A stretch of DNA of 64,000 nucleotides from Pirellulales bacterium (GCA_019636345.1 JAHBXQ010000001.1:463985-527984); one strand, 5' to 3'; positions 28,553 to 39,696 are shown, counted from the first letter of the stretch. Numbers and translations are program-made. Notes: generated by a model from the sequence alone, not told the origin.

Positions 28553-28945
28553 CTAGTGCGACGCCGCCCGCCGTTGCTCGAGCATCTGAAACGCGCGATC
28601 GAGCGATTCCTTCAACTGGGCCGCGCCGAAGGGCTTGGACAGCACCGCGACCGCCCCCAGTTCCTCGGCCTCGGCCGCATCCTTGCCGTGAAACACGCCG
28701 GAGATAAGGATCACGGGCAATTCGGAATCGATCGCCCGCAGTCGTCGAATCAAATCCACCCCGCTGGTGCGCGGCATCCGCAAGTCCGTAATCAGGCAGC
28801 CCCATGAATCGTGCGGCAACTGCTCTAGGAACTCGCCGGGACTTGAGAAAGTGCGCACCGCAACCCCAATCGCCGTCAGCAACGACCCGAGCGCCCTGCG
28901 GCAATCGTCGTCGTCATCCACCACGTAGACCACTGGGCTCGACAT
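28553..28945 (-). CDS. stand-alone response-regulator receiver domain (FixJ-like)
   Basis: 130 aa. Acidic pocket VVYVVDDDDDCRRALG at residues 5-20, phospho-acceptor Asp in CLITDLRMPRTSG near 53 and conserved Lys in AVLSKPFG near 103. No output domain. It is co-oriented with the hybrid kinase, roughly 300 bases upstream, so a phosphorelay partnership is plausible but not shown. Confidence 0.9.
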   Translation of the reverse strand: MSSPVVYVVDDDDDCRRALGSLLTAIGVAVRTFSSPGEFLEQLPHDSWGCLITDLRMPRTSGVDLIRRLRAIDSELPVILISGVFHGKDAAEAEELGAVAVLSKPFGAAQLKESLDRAFQMLEQRRAASH

Positions 28946-29200
28946 CTGGTTGCTCCGGGCGCTGCGGCGCCCGACGATGTCTCGATCTCCTCGCGCTTCG
29001 ATGAGCGCGCCGCCGACTTCGACCTGACCGGGGTTCCGAGCGGAGGCCGCACGACCGGCCCCCCCGCTCCGCCTGCCATTGTCTCCGATCGACGGCGAGT
29101 TGTCACCACCGCGCGGGAATCAATCGAGATTCATGCAACTCGATCCTTCAAGCCGCGAATCGCATACCCCGAGCCGCAAGGCGTAAGCCCGCGGAGCCCC

Positions 29201-30763
29201 TCAGTCCGACATCGCCTCGACCTCATGCACGATCACAATGTCGTGCACCCCCGCGGCCAGTTCTTCGTCGGCGGGGCCGGCGGTCAGGTGCGATCCGCCG
29301 ACGATCACGATCGAGTCGCCCGGCTTGGTCAGCCCGGCGCCCGCGGCCCACACGTCCATGTGACGGATCAGTTGCTCGACGTTCGTGGCCGGCGCCCCGC
29401 GCAGCGGGGTCACGCCCCAGTACAGGCACATCTTCCGCAGCGTCGATTCGACCGTGCTCACTCCGATCGTCGGGGCGAAGCTCCGCTGTTGCGACAGGGC
29501 CAAAGCCGTGCGGCCCGAGTGGCTGGCCACCACCACCAGCTTGGCCCCCACGACCTGGGCGATCGTCCCCGCCCCGCGCACCACGCCGCGCGTGATCGTG
29601 TGGAGCCCGTCGTCCGCCTCGACCAGCTTGCGAAGCGGGCGGCCCCTCATGGTCTCCTCGGTCGCCAGGGCGATCCGGTTCATCATGTCGACCGCTTCGC
29701 GCGGATACTTGCCGATCGCCGTCTCGCCCGACAGCATGCAGGCGTCGGCGCCGTCGAGAATCGCGTTGGCCACGTCGGTCGCCTCGGCCCGGGTCGGCCG
29801 CGGCGAGTCGTGCATGCTGTCCAGCATCTGCGTGGCGATGATCACCGGCTTGTGGAACTCCTGGCAGGTCTTGATGACCCGCTTCTGCTCGATCGGCATC
29901 CTCGCGACGTCGATCTCGACCCCCAAATCGCCGCGGGCCACCATGATGCCGTCCGCCTCGCGCACGATCTCCGACAGCCGCTGCAGGGCTTCCTGCTTTT
30001 CAATCTTGGCGATGACTCCCGCCTTCGACCCGGTCGAGCGGACGATGTCCTTGAGCGTCCGCACCTCGTCCGGCGAGCGGACGAAGCTGAGCGACACGAA
30101 GTCCGCCCCCGCCTTGGCCGCCCACAACGCGTGTTGGTGGTCCTCGACGCTGATCGCCGGGGCGCTCAGTTTGACCCCCGGCAGGTTGATCCCCTGCCGA
30201 CTGCGGACCGTCCCCTGGTTGAGCACCCGCATCGACACCCGCTCGGGCTTGACCGTCTCGACCCGCATGCTCACCGTCCCGTCGGCCAGCATCACGACGT
30301 CGCCGGGCGACAACTCGCGCAGCAGCGGTTCATAGCCCGAGGTGAGCTCGTTGGGGGCTTGCGACTCGCCGGCGACGAAAAAGAATTCTTCCCCCCGCCG
30401 GCAGAAGACGCTCTCCCCCGGGATCTCTCCCAGCCGAAACTTCGGCCCGGCCAGATCGACCAGGATCGCCACCGGCACGTTCAGATCGCGGCTCACCTGG
30501 CGGATACGGTCGACGTAACCCTGCTGCTTGTCAGGGCCGCCGTGGGCCATGTTGACGCGAAACACGTCGGCCCCGGCGCGAATCAACTCGGCCAGTTGCT
30601 CCGGCTCGCTCGAAGCGGGCCCGACCGTGGCGACGATTTTCGTCCGGGCCCACCGAACGTGATCCTGCGACAAGGGAAAGGCGTCCATGAGGCTGTCCGC
30701 GGCGGCAAGGGCGGTGAACGAGGCGGGAAGGGAGGGAAGTACGACGGGCGGGCAAGTCGACAT
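29201..30763 (-). CDS. pyk: pyruvate kinase
   Basis: 520 aa. PEP plus ADP to pyruvate plus ATP. RTKIVATVGPAS near 40; VIAKIEKQEALQRL near 245; VARGDLGVEID; the PK signature region with TQMLDSMHDSPRPTRAEATD near 325; GETAIGKYPREAV. The loop normally read RxNFSHG is RVNMAHG here, with Ser replaced by Ala. Start at 30763 (AAGG 8 bases upstream) gives about 25 more residues than ATG 30688, which is the alternative. The C-terminal domain is family-typical, with SHSGRTALALS. Confidence 0.93.
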   Translation of the reverse strand: MSTCPPVVLPSLPASFTALAAADSLMDAFPLSQDHVRWARTKIVATVGPASSEPEQLAELIRAGADVFRVNMAHGGPDKQQGYVDRIRQVSRDLNVPVAILVDLAGPKFRLGEIPGESVFCRRGEEFFFVAGESQAPNELTSGYEPLLRELSPGDVVMLADGTVSMRVETVKPERVSMRVLNQGTVRSRQGINLPGVKLSAPAISVEDHQHALWAAKAGADFVSLSFVRSPDEVRTLKDIVRSTGSKAGVIAKIEKQEALQRLSEIVREADGIMVARGDLGVEIDVARMPIEQKRVIKTCQEFHKPVIIATQMLDSMHDSPRPTRAEATDVANAILDGADACMLSGETAIGKYPREAVDMMNRIALATEETMRGRPLRKLVEADDGLHTITRGVVRGAGTIAQVVGAKLVVVASHSGRTALALSQQRSFAPTIGVSTVESTLRKMCLYWGVTPLRGAPATNVEQLIRHMDVWAAGAGLTKPGDSIVIVGGSHLTAGPADEELAAGVHDIVIVHEVEAMSD

Positions 30764-31058
30764 ATTGTGGGCCTTGGAGTCGAGGTTGGGAAGCCAACTC
30801 GCAAACGCGCGAGGGGACCCGCTCGATCAGAGGTTGTGGCTGCCGGGCTCCTGAACGATACTTTTCCGGCGGGATTTCGCATCCGGCGAAACCCCGCGAC
30901 CCCCTCCGGGCGCCCGAAGTTTGGTCACCGGCGTGCCGGTTCTGACGGCGGCGAGGGTCGTGCATTGCAGCGGGGCGCGGGCCGCCGGCTCGACGATTCC
31001 CGCCCGATTCACCGATCGCGTCCCGCCGACGTCCGCAAGGTTCTCAAGGTTCGCACCG

Positions 31059-31868
31059 ATGGCACGCAATTCTTGGGCCGGCAAAGCGTGCCTCGTCACC
31101 GGCGCCTCGGCCGGCTTGGGGCGCCACGTCGCCGCGGAACTCGCGCGACAGGGGGCGCGCCTCGCGTTGTGCGCGCGCAAGGTCGAACCGCTCGAAGCCG
31201 CGGTCGCCGAGATCCGCGCCGCCGGCGCCCACGCCGTCCCCTGCCCCGCCGACGTCACATGGCAGGAGGACGTCGACCGACTCGCCGCGACCGTCGCCAG
31301 CGAGTTCGGAGGACTCGACCTCGTGGTCCACTGCGCCGGCCGCTCGACCCGCGGCAGCTTGGCCGACACGACCCCCGAAGACATGCAGCAACTGTTCGAC
31401 GTGAACTGCCTGAGCGCCGTCCGTTTGGTCCGCGCGTTCGCCCCGACGCTCGTCGACCGCCGCGGCAGCCTCGTCCTCGTCGGCTCCTTGGCCAGCAAGA
31501 CCGCGCTCCCCTACCTCGGCGGCTACCCGGCGAGCAAACACGCGCTGGCCGCGGTCGCCCAGCAGTTGCGGCTGGAACTCGGGCCCCGGGGGCTCCACAC
31601 GCTGCTCGTCTGCCCGGGACCGATCGCCCGCGACGACGCGTCGCCGCGCTACGCCGACAAAACGGCCGGCCTGCCGCAGTCGGCGACCAAACCGGGCGGC
31701 GGGGCGAAGCTCAAAGCGATCGACCCGGCCTGGCTTGCCGTGTGCATCCTCGCGGCGTGCGAACGCCGTCAAGCGGAACTCGTCGTCCCGGCGAAGGCCC
31801 GCCTGCTGTTCGCCCTCGCTGCGCTCAGCCCCAAACTCGGCGACTGGCTGCTGCGGAAGAACTCGTAG
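31059..31868 (+). CDS. short-chain dehydrogenase/reductase
   Basis: 269 aa. Rossmann TGASAGLGRHVA near residue 13, HCAGRSTRG near 90 (replacing NNAG), catalytic Ser in VLVGSLASKTA near 138 and YPASKHAL (Tyr-x3-Lys) near 153. NADP/NAD-dependent oxidoreductase; substrate unknown. ATG 31059 has AAGG 9 bases upstream; the longer frame from 30921 is not family-like. Divergent from pyk. Confidence 0.9.
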   Translation: MARNSWAGKACLVTGASAGLGRHVAAELARQGARLALCARKVEPLEAAVAEIRAAGAHAVPCPADVTWQEDVDRLAATVASEFGGLDLVVHCAGRSTRGSLADTTPEDMQQLFDVNCLSAVRLVRAFAPTLVDRRGSLVLVGSLASKTALPYLGGYPASKHALAAVAQQLRLELGPRGLHTLLVCPGPIARDDASPRYADKTAGLPQSATKPGGGAKLKAIDPAWLAVCILAACERRQAELVVPAKARLLFALAALSPKLGDWLLRKNS

Positions 31869-31943
31869 TTGTCCCTAGGTGGGCGACTTTCTCCCAAAAG
31901 TCGCCTCTGCCGGTTGCGGAGAAACCGGCTTCGCAACTCCCGC

Positions 31944-33629
31944 TCACTCCCGCCCGAAGCACACCAGACACATGTCGTCGCTTTGCGGGAAGGTGCCGGC
32001 GAACTTGCGGACCTCTTCCAAGATATACGGCCCGAGCGAGTCGCTCGGCACCTCGTTGTTGCCCGCCAGTTCGGCGAGCCGTTCCAGGCCGAACAGTTCG
32101 CGATCGCGGTTCATCGCCTCGCTGAAGCCGTCGGTGAACAGCGTCAGGAAATCGCCCGGGGCGAGCGGGCGGCGATACGGCTCGAAGTCGAAATCGTCGA
32201 CCACGCCGATGGGCAGTCCGGCTTCGTCCCCGCCGATCTCCTCGACCGCGCCGCTGGCGTGTCGCAACAGCGGCGGCATGTGCCCCGCGTTCACCAGCGT
32301 CAACTCGTTGTTCTTGGGGTCGATGACCGCGACGATCATCGTGACGAACCGGTCGTCCCAGCCGTAGGCGGCGAACGCGGCGTTGATTTGCTTCATGGCG
32401 AGCGCCGGGTCGTCCTCCCGCGCCAGCCAGAACCGCACGTCGCTCGACAGCTTGGCCATGATGATCGCGGCCGAGACCCCTTTGCCCGCCACGTCCCCCA
32501 CGACCGCCGCGAACCGCTCGCCCGGCAGGGCGATGTAGTCGTAGTAGTCGCCGCCGACCTGATACGCCGATTCGTAGTGCTGGAAGAAGTGGTACCCCGG
32601 CACGTTCGGCGCCTTGGAAGGCAACAGCGTCCGCTGCATCTCGCGAGCCAGTTCCAGATCGCGCTCCAGGGCCTTTTGCCGCATGATGCTTTCGTGCATC
32701 CGGGCGTTGTCCATGGCGATTGCCGCCTGGCTCGCCACGGCGGCCAGCACGCGCAGGTCTTGCTCGGTGAACCGGCTGCGCTGATCGCTCGTGTCGATCT
32801 GGATCACTCCCAGCGCATCGCCGTTGTTGTCGATAAGCGGCGCACAGATCAGCGACCGGATTTGAAAGTCCGCGATGCTCTGCGCCATGTTGAACCGCGC
32901 ATCGCTCGCGGCGTCGGCCGACAGGATCGCCTTCTTCTCGTTCATCGCCGTTTGGACGATCGTGCGACTGAACCGCATCTCCTGGTCGTCCCCGCCGCGG
33001 CGCGCCTTGGCCGCGACCGCCGCCAGCCGCGCCTCGGGAGCCGGCCGTTTGATGACGAACCCGCGGTCCGCCTGGACGAAGATCTTGAACAGGCTGTCGA
33101 GAATCTTGGGCAGGATCTCGCGTTCGTCGAGCGTTTGCCCCAGGTTGTGCGAGATCTCGATAATCGCCGCGAGCTGCGTCTCCGGCCGCGCCGATTGCCA
33201 CGCGTTCGACACGCCCCGCGACACGTCGAGCGTCGCCACGATGTCGGCCCCGGGGCCTTCGTCGTCGTCCAACTCGGCCAGCGGCGTCAGCAACGACGAG
33301 GTTTGCGGCCCCCCGCCCCCCAGCAGCGTCGGGCCCTCGATGATGCGAAACTCGAACAGCACGTCGCAAATCAGGACGTGGTCGCCGTCGCGCAACTCGA
33401 CCCGGTCGACGACCCGCTGGCCGTTGACGTAGGTCCCGTTGCGGCTGCCGTGGTCCTGCAGCCAGATCTGCTGCGGGCCGACCTCGATCGAGGCGTGCTT
33501 GCGGCTGACCGCGGCCACGTCGAGCACGACGTCGCACTCGGGACTGCGGCCGACGACGGCCGTCCCGGTCGGCGGCAGCGTGAACGATTTGCCGACCTCG
33601 GGGCCTTGAACGATCTTGAGCGTGGCCAT
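31944..33629 (-). CDS. FHA-GAF-SpoIIE protein phosphatase (PP2C/RsbU-type)
   Basis: 561 aa. N-terminal FHA domain (GRSPECDVVLD, SRKHASIEV, DHGSRNGTYVNG), which reads phosphothreonine; a GAF domain at ~150-310; a coiled linker; then a SpoIIE phosphatase with VGGDYYDYI near 358, GDVAGKGVSAA near 380 and LFTDGFSEAMNRDREL near 515, the metal-binding aspartates of PPM phosphatases. Such proteins dephosphorylate anti-anti-sigma partners or respond to Ser/Thr kinases. No kinase or STAS gene is adjacent. ATG 33629 begins MATLKIVQG, the natural start of the FHA strand. Confidence 0.93.
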   Translation of the reverse strand: MATLKIVQGPEVGKSFTLPPTGTAVVGRSPECDVVLDVAAVSRKHASIEVGPQQIWLQDHGSRNGTYVNGQRVVDRVELRDGDHVLICDVLFEFRIIEGPTLLGGGGPQTSSLLTPLAELDDDEGPGADIVATLDVSRGVSNAWQSARPETQLAAIIEISHNLGQTLDEREILPKILDSLFKIFVQADRGFVIKRPAPEARLAAVAAKARRGGDDQEMRFSRTIVQTAMNEKKAILSADAASDARFNMAQSIADFQIRSLICAPLIDNNGDALGVIQIDTSDQRSRFTEQDLRVLAAVASQAAIAMDNARMHESIMRQKALERDLELAREMQRTLLPSKAPNVPGYHFFQHYESAYQVGGDYYDYIALPGERFAAVVGDVAGKGVSAAIIMAKLSSDVRFWLAREDDPALAMKQINAAFAAYGWDDRFVTMIVAVIDPKNNELTLVNAGHMPPLLRHASGAVEEIGGDEAGLPIGVVDDFDFEPYRRPLAPGDFLTLFTDGFSEAMNRDRELFGLERLAELAGNNEVPSDSLGPYILEEVRKFAGTFPQSDDMCLVCFGRE

Positions 33630-33815
33630 GCGAAACGCGGGGAGAGCCAAGTGGGCGGCGACCGCTGCGCCGGCGCAGCGGCCGGCGGCGTAAGCCGCGA
33701 TTCTACGGGCGTTTGCGCGCAGCCGTCAACAACCGCCGCCCTTGACTCCCGGCCCCCTCGGACCTAACTTTGACCACTGCCAACCGCCGCCGCCGAACCT
33801 GCGCCGGCGCCGCAC

Positions 33816-33887
33816 TGGGGTGTAGTGTAATTGGCAACACGACAGATTCTGACTCTGTTATTCTAGGTTCAAGTCCTAGCACCCCAG
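33816..33887 (+). tRNA. tRNA-Gln(CTG)
   Basis: 72 bases. Acceptor TGGGGTG/CACCCCA (33816-33822 with 33880-33886), discriminator G. Anticodon loop TTCTGAC gives CTG, reading CAG. T-arm CTAGGTTCAAGTCCTAG is intact. CCA not encoded. Confidence 0.95.
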
Positions 33888-33962
33888 CTTGCCGTCAGCC
33901 GCCCTGAACGCGGGCCTGACCGGGCGTGCTGCCCGGCATACAGGCCCGACCAACGGCCCGCC

Positions 33963-36743
33963 TCATCCCCCATGACGCTGGGCAATTCGCGCTGCCGCGA
34001 GCGTCGGCAGGCCGCTTCTCAGCCGCGGGCCGAACCCCGCTTCCCCGGCGGCGTCCTCGGCTTCCCAGACATGGTCGTGATCGGCCGTCTGTCGGGCAAG
34101 TCGCTGCCAAGACTCCCCGGCGTGCTGTCCCCCGCGGGGCGCGATCCTCTCGTCGCAGCCTCGCGCGAACGAGAAACTCGCCTCGGCCGACGAATGGGCG
34201 AACCGCCCCGACATTGCGTCGTCGTCCGCCGCGGCATGCTCGGGCTCGCCGGCGAAGAGCGCCGTCAACGCCGTCTGCGGCGCCCCGGACGTCCAGTCGG
34301 CCACGGCGTACTCCAGAGCCATGTCGTCGTCGACCGGCAGCTCGTCGACAAGCGCGTCGTCGAACGAGTCACCGGCGCCCGTCCCCTCGTCCGCAATCGC
34401 TCCTGCGGGCGCCGATGCGGGTGCGCCGTTCACCGGCGGTTCCGTCTCGCCGTATTGTTCGAACCAAATCTCCAGGTCGCTCGCGTCGACGACGCCGTCG
34501 AAGTTCGCGTCCCCGTCGGCATGGGCAGCCGCCGTCGCGCCGAACCCGCGCTGCCAGGCCAAGAAATCGCCGCCATCGACGTAGTGATCGAGATTGAAAT
34601 CGGCCGACGGAGCGACGATCAGCGCCACCGCGTTGCCGAAGTCCTGCGCGACGACCGCCTCTCCGGAGCCGACCGTCACGATCCGACCGACGCCGACGCC
34701 GGCCGGCGCGGTTTGTTCCCACCCTTCCTCGACGACTTGCCGAACGACGTACGTCCCAGGGACGAGCGACGCGAAGACGTACTCGCCCGCGGCGTCCGTT
34801 TGCCGAATCGCTTCGGCGGAGGCATGGATCGACAGCGACCAGCCCTCCAAGGTCCCGCTCCCTCCCCCGACGGCGTCGAACACGCGCAGCGTCCACACGC
34901 CGTCGGCGCTTTGGCCGTCGAAGGCCGACAACGGCGCGGCCGGCTTGAACGTCGCCGAGTAGGGGGCCTCGCCTTCTTGAATCGTTTGCGGCGCTTCGTC
35001 GTCGAAGTGGGTCGAATCGAGATCGGGTCCCCAGCCGCTGAACAACTGGAGCAGATCGACCGTGGTCCCCGCCGGGCTCTCGAGCCAGACGTACAGGTCC
35101 GAGACGTTTCCATGAGTCACGTCGAGCGTGACGTCGAGATCGTAGATCGTCCCCGCGACCCCCGCGACGTCGACCGTCGAGACGGTCGTGCCGCCGTCGA
35201 CCAGCGCCAGGGCTCCCTCGGCGTAAGCGACCTCGGTCGTCTCGACGTCGAGCGTTCCGTTGTCGTTGCCGTCGATGTAGACGGTCCAGCCGGCGAGCCC
35301 CGCTTCGCCCGGGCCGCGGACGCCGTCTCGGTCGTCGTCGCTCCAGACGACTCCCTGGAGGCTGCCCAGCACGGGCGCCAAGGCGATCGTGCCGGCGATC
35401 TTGTAGTACCCGAGGCTCCCGTAGTCGGAGTAGCCGTAATCGGTCCCCGACGCCGCTTTGCCGGTCCCCTCGACCGACAGGTAATATGTCCCCGCGGTCA
35501 ACGTCAGCGAGAACGACGCCGAGAGACTCGTCTCGGGGTTGCTCGCGGCGATCACCGTGCCGACCGAGTCGTACAGCTTCGCAAGAATGTCGAGATTGGG
35601 CCCGATCGCCGCGGGAGAGACGTTCAGGTTCACCGCCCCGTCGGCGGTCGTAAAGCGAAAGAAGTCGACGTCGGTGTTGCGCTCGACGATCCCCTCGGCG
35701 GAGACGCTGGCGTCGGCGATCGTCACGTTGGTCGCCGACGCGATCGTCCCGCCGTGGTCGTCCGTTCGGTACGTCACCCCGGTGGCCGAACGCGTCATGT
35801 GGGCGAGATCGTCCTGAGTGTTGTTAGCGTCAGGGTACTGGCCCTTGCTCCACTGCGTGAGTTGCCGGTTGTAGCCCACCCCCATGATCGGCGCCCAACC
35901 GGTGGCCCCCGACCCGTGGCCGCCGTAGTACTCAGTGCCGGTCGTCGTGCCGTCGTGATTCAGTCCCAACGAGTGGCCGACCTCGTGCGCGATCGCCTCG
36001 GCGACCGACTTCTCGCTGCCGTTCGACAGGTTCTGCGAAAAGATGAACGCGGGCGTGTCGGTGCTGCTGGTGAAGGAATTGACGTATGCGACCCCGCCGG
36101 CGCTCGAGCCGTACCAATCCGACCAACTGCCGCCGATGACCACCCGAATGCCGTACTGCGAGTCGTTGCCCGACGTCTTGCGCAGCGCGTTGACTCCCGG
36201 GTCTTGCGTCGTCACGTTCACGTTGAACGGCAGAAAGTCCTCGGCGACTCGGGCCCAAATGGCTTGAATTCGCGTCAACTCGTTCGCTGAGAACGTGCTG
36301 TCTCCCTCGAAGCTGTAGGCCGGGGTCGTGAACGCCGCTCCGCCGTTGTAGGAGGTGTTCCACTGCGTCCCGCTGGTGGTATGGCCGTCGAAGTCGAGAT
36401 AGATGACCTTCGTCGCCCCCGGCAGACTGTGCAGGAAGAACGTGTCCTCCAGCGGCGCGGCGCCCGCGTACACGAGCTCGAGATCCGAGGGCTGCGGCGC
36501 GGGATCGGTTTCGTCGACCTCGCCGGCAAGACTCCTCGAGGCCGTTTCGTACCAGGGATCGACCGGCGCCTCTTCGACGACCGGCGCCGCGGTCGCCCAG
36601 GCCGAGCCAAGATCGGCGGCCAGCAGAACGCGGCTCTCCAGCGGCTCGAAGCGCAGAACGCGCCGAGTCCCGCCGCCTCCCGGAGAGCGCGCAAACCCCG
36701 CCATCCGCCCTCCCGCGGCTCGCAACGCGTGGAAATTGTCCAT
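33963..36743 (-). CDS. LEPR-XLL exported zinc metalloprotease with PPC, P-domain-like and dockerin modules
   Basis: 926 aa. LEPR-XLL motif RFEPLESRVLLAADLG near 30. Metzincin zinc site HEVGHSLGLNH near 251-261 with an IMG Met-turn about 25 residues on. A PPC-type domain (~328-448, ending AGTYYLSVEGTGK), an SdrD B-like segment (VVWSDDDRDGVRGPGEAGL), a proprotein convertase P-domain-like region (~514-644) and a dockerin type I near 709-765 (DFNLDHYVDGGDFLAWQ, then DGDANFDGVVDASDLEIW). The last ~100 residues are acidic then basic. Probably cell-surface or extracellular. ATG 36743 preferred to TTG 36761. Confidence 0.88.
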   Translation of the reverse strand: MDNFHALRAAGGRMAGFARSPGGGGTRRVLRFEPLESRVLLAADLGSAWATAAPVVEEAPVDPWYETASRSLAGEVDETDPAPQPSDLELVYAGAAPLEDTFFLHSLPGATKVIYLDFDGHTTSGTQWNTSYNGGAAFTTPAYSFEGDSTFSANELTRIQAIWARVAEDFLPFNVNVTTQDPGVNALRKTSGNDSQYGIRVVIGGSWSDWYGSSAGGVAYVNSFTSSTDTPAFIFSQNLSNGSEKSVAEAIAHEVGHSLGLNHDGTTTGTEYYGGHGSGATGWAPIMGVGYNRQLTQWSKGQYPDANNTQDDLAHMTRSATGVTYRTDDHGGTIASATNVTIADASVSAEGIVERNTDVDFFRFTTADGAVNLNVSPAAIGPNLDILAKLYDSVGTVIAASNPETSLSASFSLTLTAGTYYLSVEGTGKAASGTDYGYSDYGSLGYYKIAGTIALAPVLGSLQGVVWSDDDRDGVRGPGEAGLAGWTVYIDGNDNGTLDVETTEVAYAEGALALVDGGTTVSTVDVAGVAGTIYDLDVTLDVTHGNVSDLYVWLESPAGTTVDLLQLFSGWGPDLDSTHFDDEAPQTIQEGEAPYSATFKPAAPLSAFDGQSADGVWTLRVFDAVGGGSGTLEGWSLSIHASAEAIRQTDAAGEYVFASLVPGTYVVRQVVEEGWEQTAPAGVGVGRIVTVGSGEAVVAQDFGNAVALIVAPSADFNLDHYVDGGDFLAWQRGFGATAAAHADGDANFDGVVDASDLEIWFEQYGETEPPVNGAPASAPAGAIADEGTGAGDSFDDALVDELPVDDDMALEYAVADWTSGAPQTALTALFAGEPEHAAADDDAMSGRFAHSSAEASFSFARGCDERIAPRGGQHAGESWQRLARQTADHDHVWEAEDAAGEAGFGPRLRSGLPTLAAARIAQRHGG

Positions 36744-36869
36744 GGAAAAGCGATCCCTCAAGCCCCGTTCCGCAGTGGTTTAGTCTATTTGGGACCCCCG
36801 AATCCCGCAAGAAAAGGTTCCCCTCGCCCAGGTTGCGGGTTGCGCTCTTCTGGTGCAATGAGAGCGGGT

Positions 36870-36900
36870 GGCTGGGGTCGCAGCGCAGCGAAGCCCCCAG
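36870..36900. repeat. short palindromic element (CTGGGG...CCCCAG)
   Basis: CTGGGG and CCCCCAG arms flank CGCAGCGCAGCGAAG. A related sequence sits at 45830-45860 (also ending CGAAGCCCCCAG), so this is probably another dispersed palindrome. Confidence 0.35.
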
Positions 36901-36952
36901 AAGAACGCCGTGCTCGCCCCTCCCGCCTCGGCCCTCGCCCCGTCGACGGCTC

Positions 36953-38392
<1,440 letters not shown>

Positions 38393-38488
38393 CCCGCGCC
38401 TGTTCGGCAATTGGTACATGCTGGCGACCGTGCCCCATAAGATGCACGATCAGCCGTCGGACGAGCAAGTGCGCAAATCCCATGCCGA

Positions 38489-39532
38489 TCAGGCGTGCAG
38501 CGTCCCCCGTCTTCCCATCCAGAGCAGTCCGATCGCGGCCAATGCGACGCCGTAAAGAGTGCTTGGCTCGGGAATCGTCGCGACGCGGAAACCGTTGTTC
38601 ACGAACTTAAACGTCGGATCATCGCGGCCCCAACCCGCAGCCTGGGGATCAATCGTAGAGTTGGACCACGAACCGCCGCGAAAACCGCGATACAAACCCG
38701 AGAACGCCCGTTCGTTGAATTCCCACACGCTGCCCCCTTGATCGAACGTGCCGTAGGAACTTGCCGACTGCGTATAGGCGCCTGCGTCGGTCAAGGAATA
38801 ATTGTAGTCCCCGGTCGTGTAGTTGCCGCTCCAAGACCGGGCATTGATCGAGTTGCCCGTGTCCGCCGTCGGCAAGTTGTTGTCGGGCTCGCTGTCAGAC
38901 GCAGTGGGAAAATTCCAATAGTTGCCGGTCACGCCGTCGTTCTTGTGATAAGCGGCTTTGTACCATTCGTCTTCGGTTGGAATCCACCACTTCGCGCCGG
39001 GGTTGCGGGCGACGGCCATCAATTCTGCTGCGGTTGTTGCACCGTGGAGCGGATAGGCGCCATCTTCGGTCGTTGTGGCATCTGCCGCGCCGGTCGGTTG
39101 TCCGTTATGCAGCCAGTTCACAAACCGCGCCGCATCGCCCCAACTCACAAACATCACCGGCTTGTTGTCGTACGGATACGCACCACTCAACGCAGGATCT
39201 TTGACGGCGTAAGCGTAATTGCCGTCATCTCCGCTGCGCACCACTCCTCCCCAGGTTTGCTGCATGTAGATCTCGTGATAGAGCCCGTACGGGTCCGACG
39301 CGGCCACCGCATTCAGAAAGGCCGCATACTGGGCATTGGTGATTTCCGTTTTGCCAATGCGAAACGAATAGCCGACCGAGCCGACCCCGGCCGGGTGTTC
39401 GGCGTCGAGGTAACGGGTATCCGCCGGATTGCCAGGATTGCCGACGGACACAGTGTCAATCTCAATCGCATGAGTCGCCGCGCTGGCCATGAAAGCCAAC
39501 AAGAAGAGTGCCGCGAAGCGTATCGGCTGCAT
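38489..39532 (-). CDS. PEP-CTERM protein with formylglycine-generating enzyme (SUMF1)-like domain
   Basis: 347 aa. Signal peptide (FAALFLLAFMASAATHAI), then an FGE-sulfatase-like fold: YSFRIGKTEITNAQYAAFLN near 55, VMFVSWGDAARFVNWLHNG near 128, WWIPTEDEWYKAAYHK near 183, GGSVWEFNE near 262, FRGGSWSNS near 284 and NNGFRVATI near 310. It ends in a PEP-CTERM sorting signal: IPEPSTLYGVALAAIGLLWM then GRRG. In other FGE-like proteins the active site is a pair of Cys; no Cys pair is visible, so oxidase activity is unlikely. A 111-base inverted repeat lies 54 bases upstream. Confidence 0.88.
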   Translation of the reverse strand: MQPIRFAALFLLAFMASAATHAIEIDTVSVGNPGNPADTRYLDAEHPAGVGSVGYSFRIGKTEITNAQYAAFLNAVAASDPYGLYHEIYMQQTWGGVVRSGDDGNYAYAVKDPALSGAYPYDNKPVMFVSWGDAARFVNWLHNGQPTGAADATTTEDGAYPLHGATTAAELMAVARNPGAKWWIPTEDEWYKAAYHKNDGVTGNYWNFPTASDSEPDNNLPTADTGNSINARSWSGNYTTGDYNYSLTDAGAYTQSASSYGTFDQGGSVWEFNERAFSGLYRGFRGGSWSNSTIDPQAAGWGRDDPTFKFVNNGFRVATIPEPSTLYGVALAAIGLLWMGRRGTLHA

Positions 39533-39585
39533 GAGACATTCCTTGAGAAACAGAGGCGGTGACGAGCCAAGCGGACCTATTGTAA

Positions 39586-39696
39586 CCTAGCGCTTTGTCA
39601 GCTGGTATATTCGGGGTGGCGACGACGCAACCTGTTGACGGAGTGAGATGTTGCGCCGTCGCCACCCCGAAATCCGGCTTGTGTCAAAGCGCTAGG
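39586..39696. repeat. 111-base inverted repeat (MITE-like cruciform)
   Basis: Outer arms CCTAGCGCTTTG and CAAAGCGCTAGG are perfect. Inner arms TCGGGGTGGCGACG (39611-39624) and CGTCGCCACCCCGA (39657-39670) are perfect and extended by CGCAAC/GTTGCG, leaving an ~18-base loop. The outer-arm motif also occurs at 22891-22908. It resembles a non-autonomous mobile palindrome. Confidence 0.8.
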
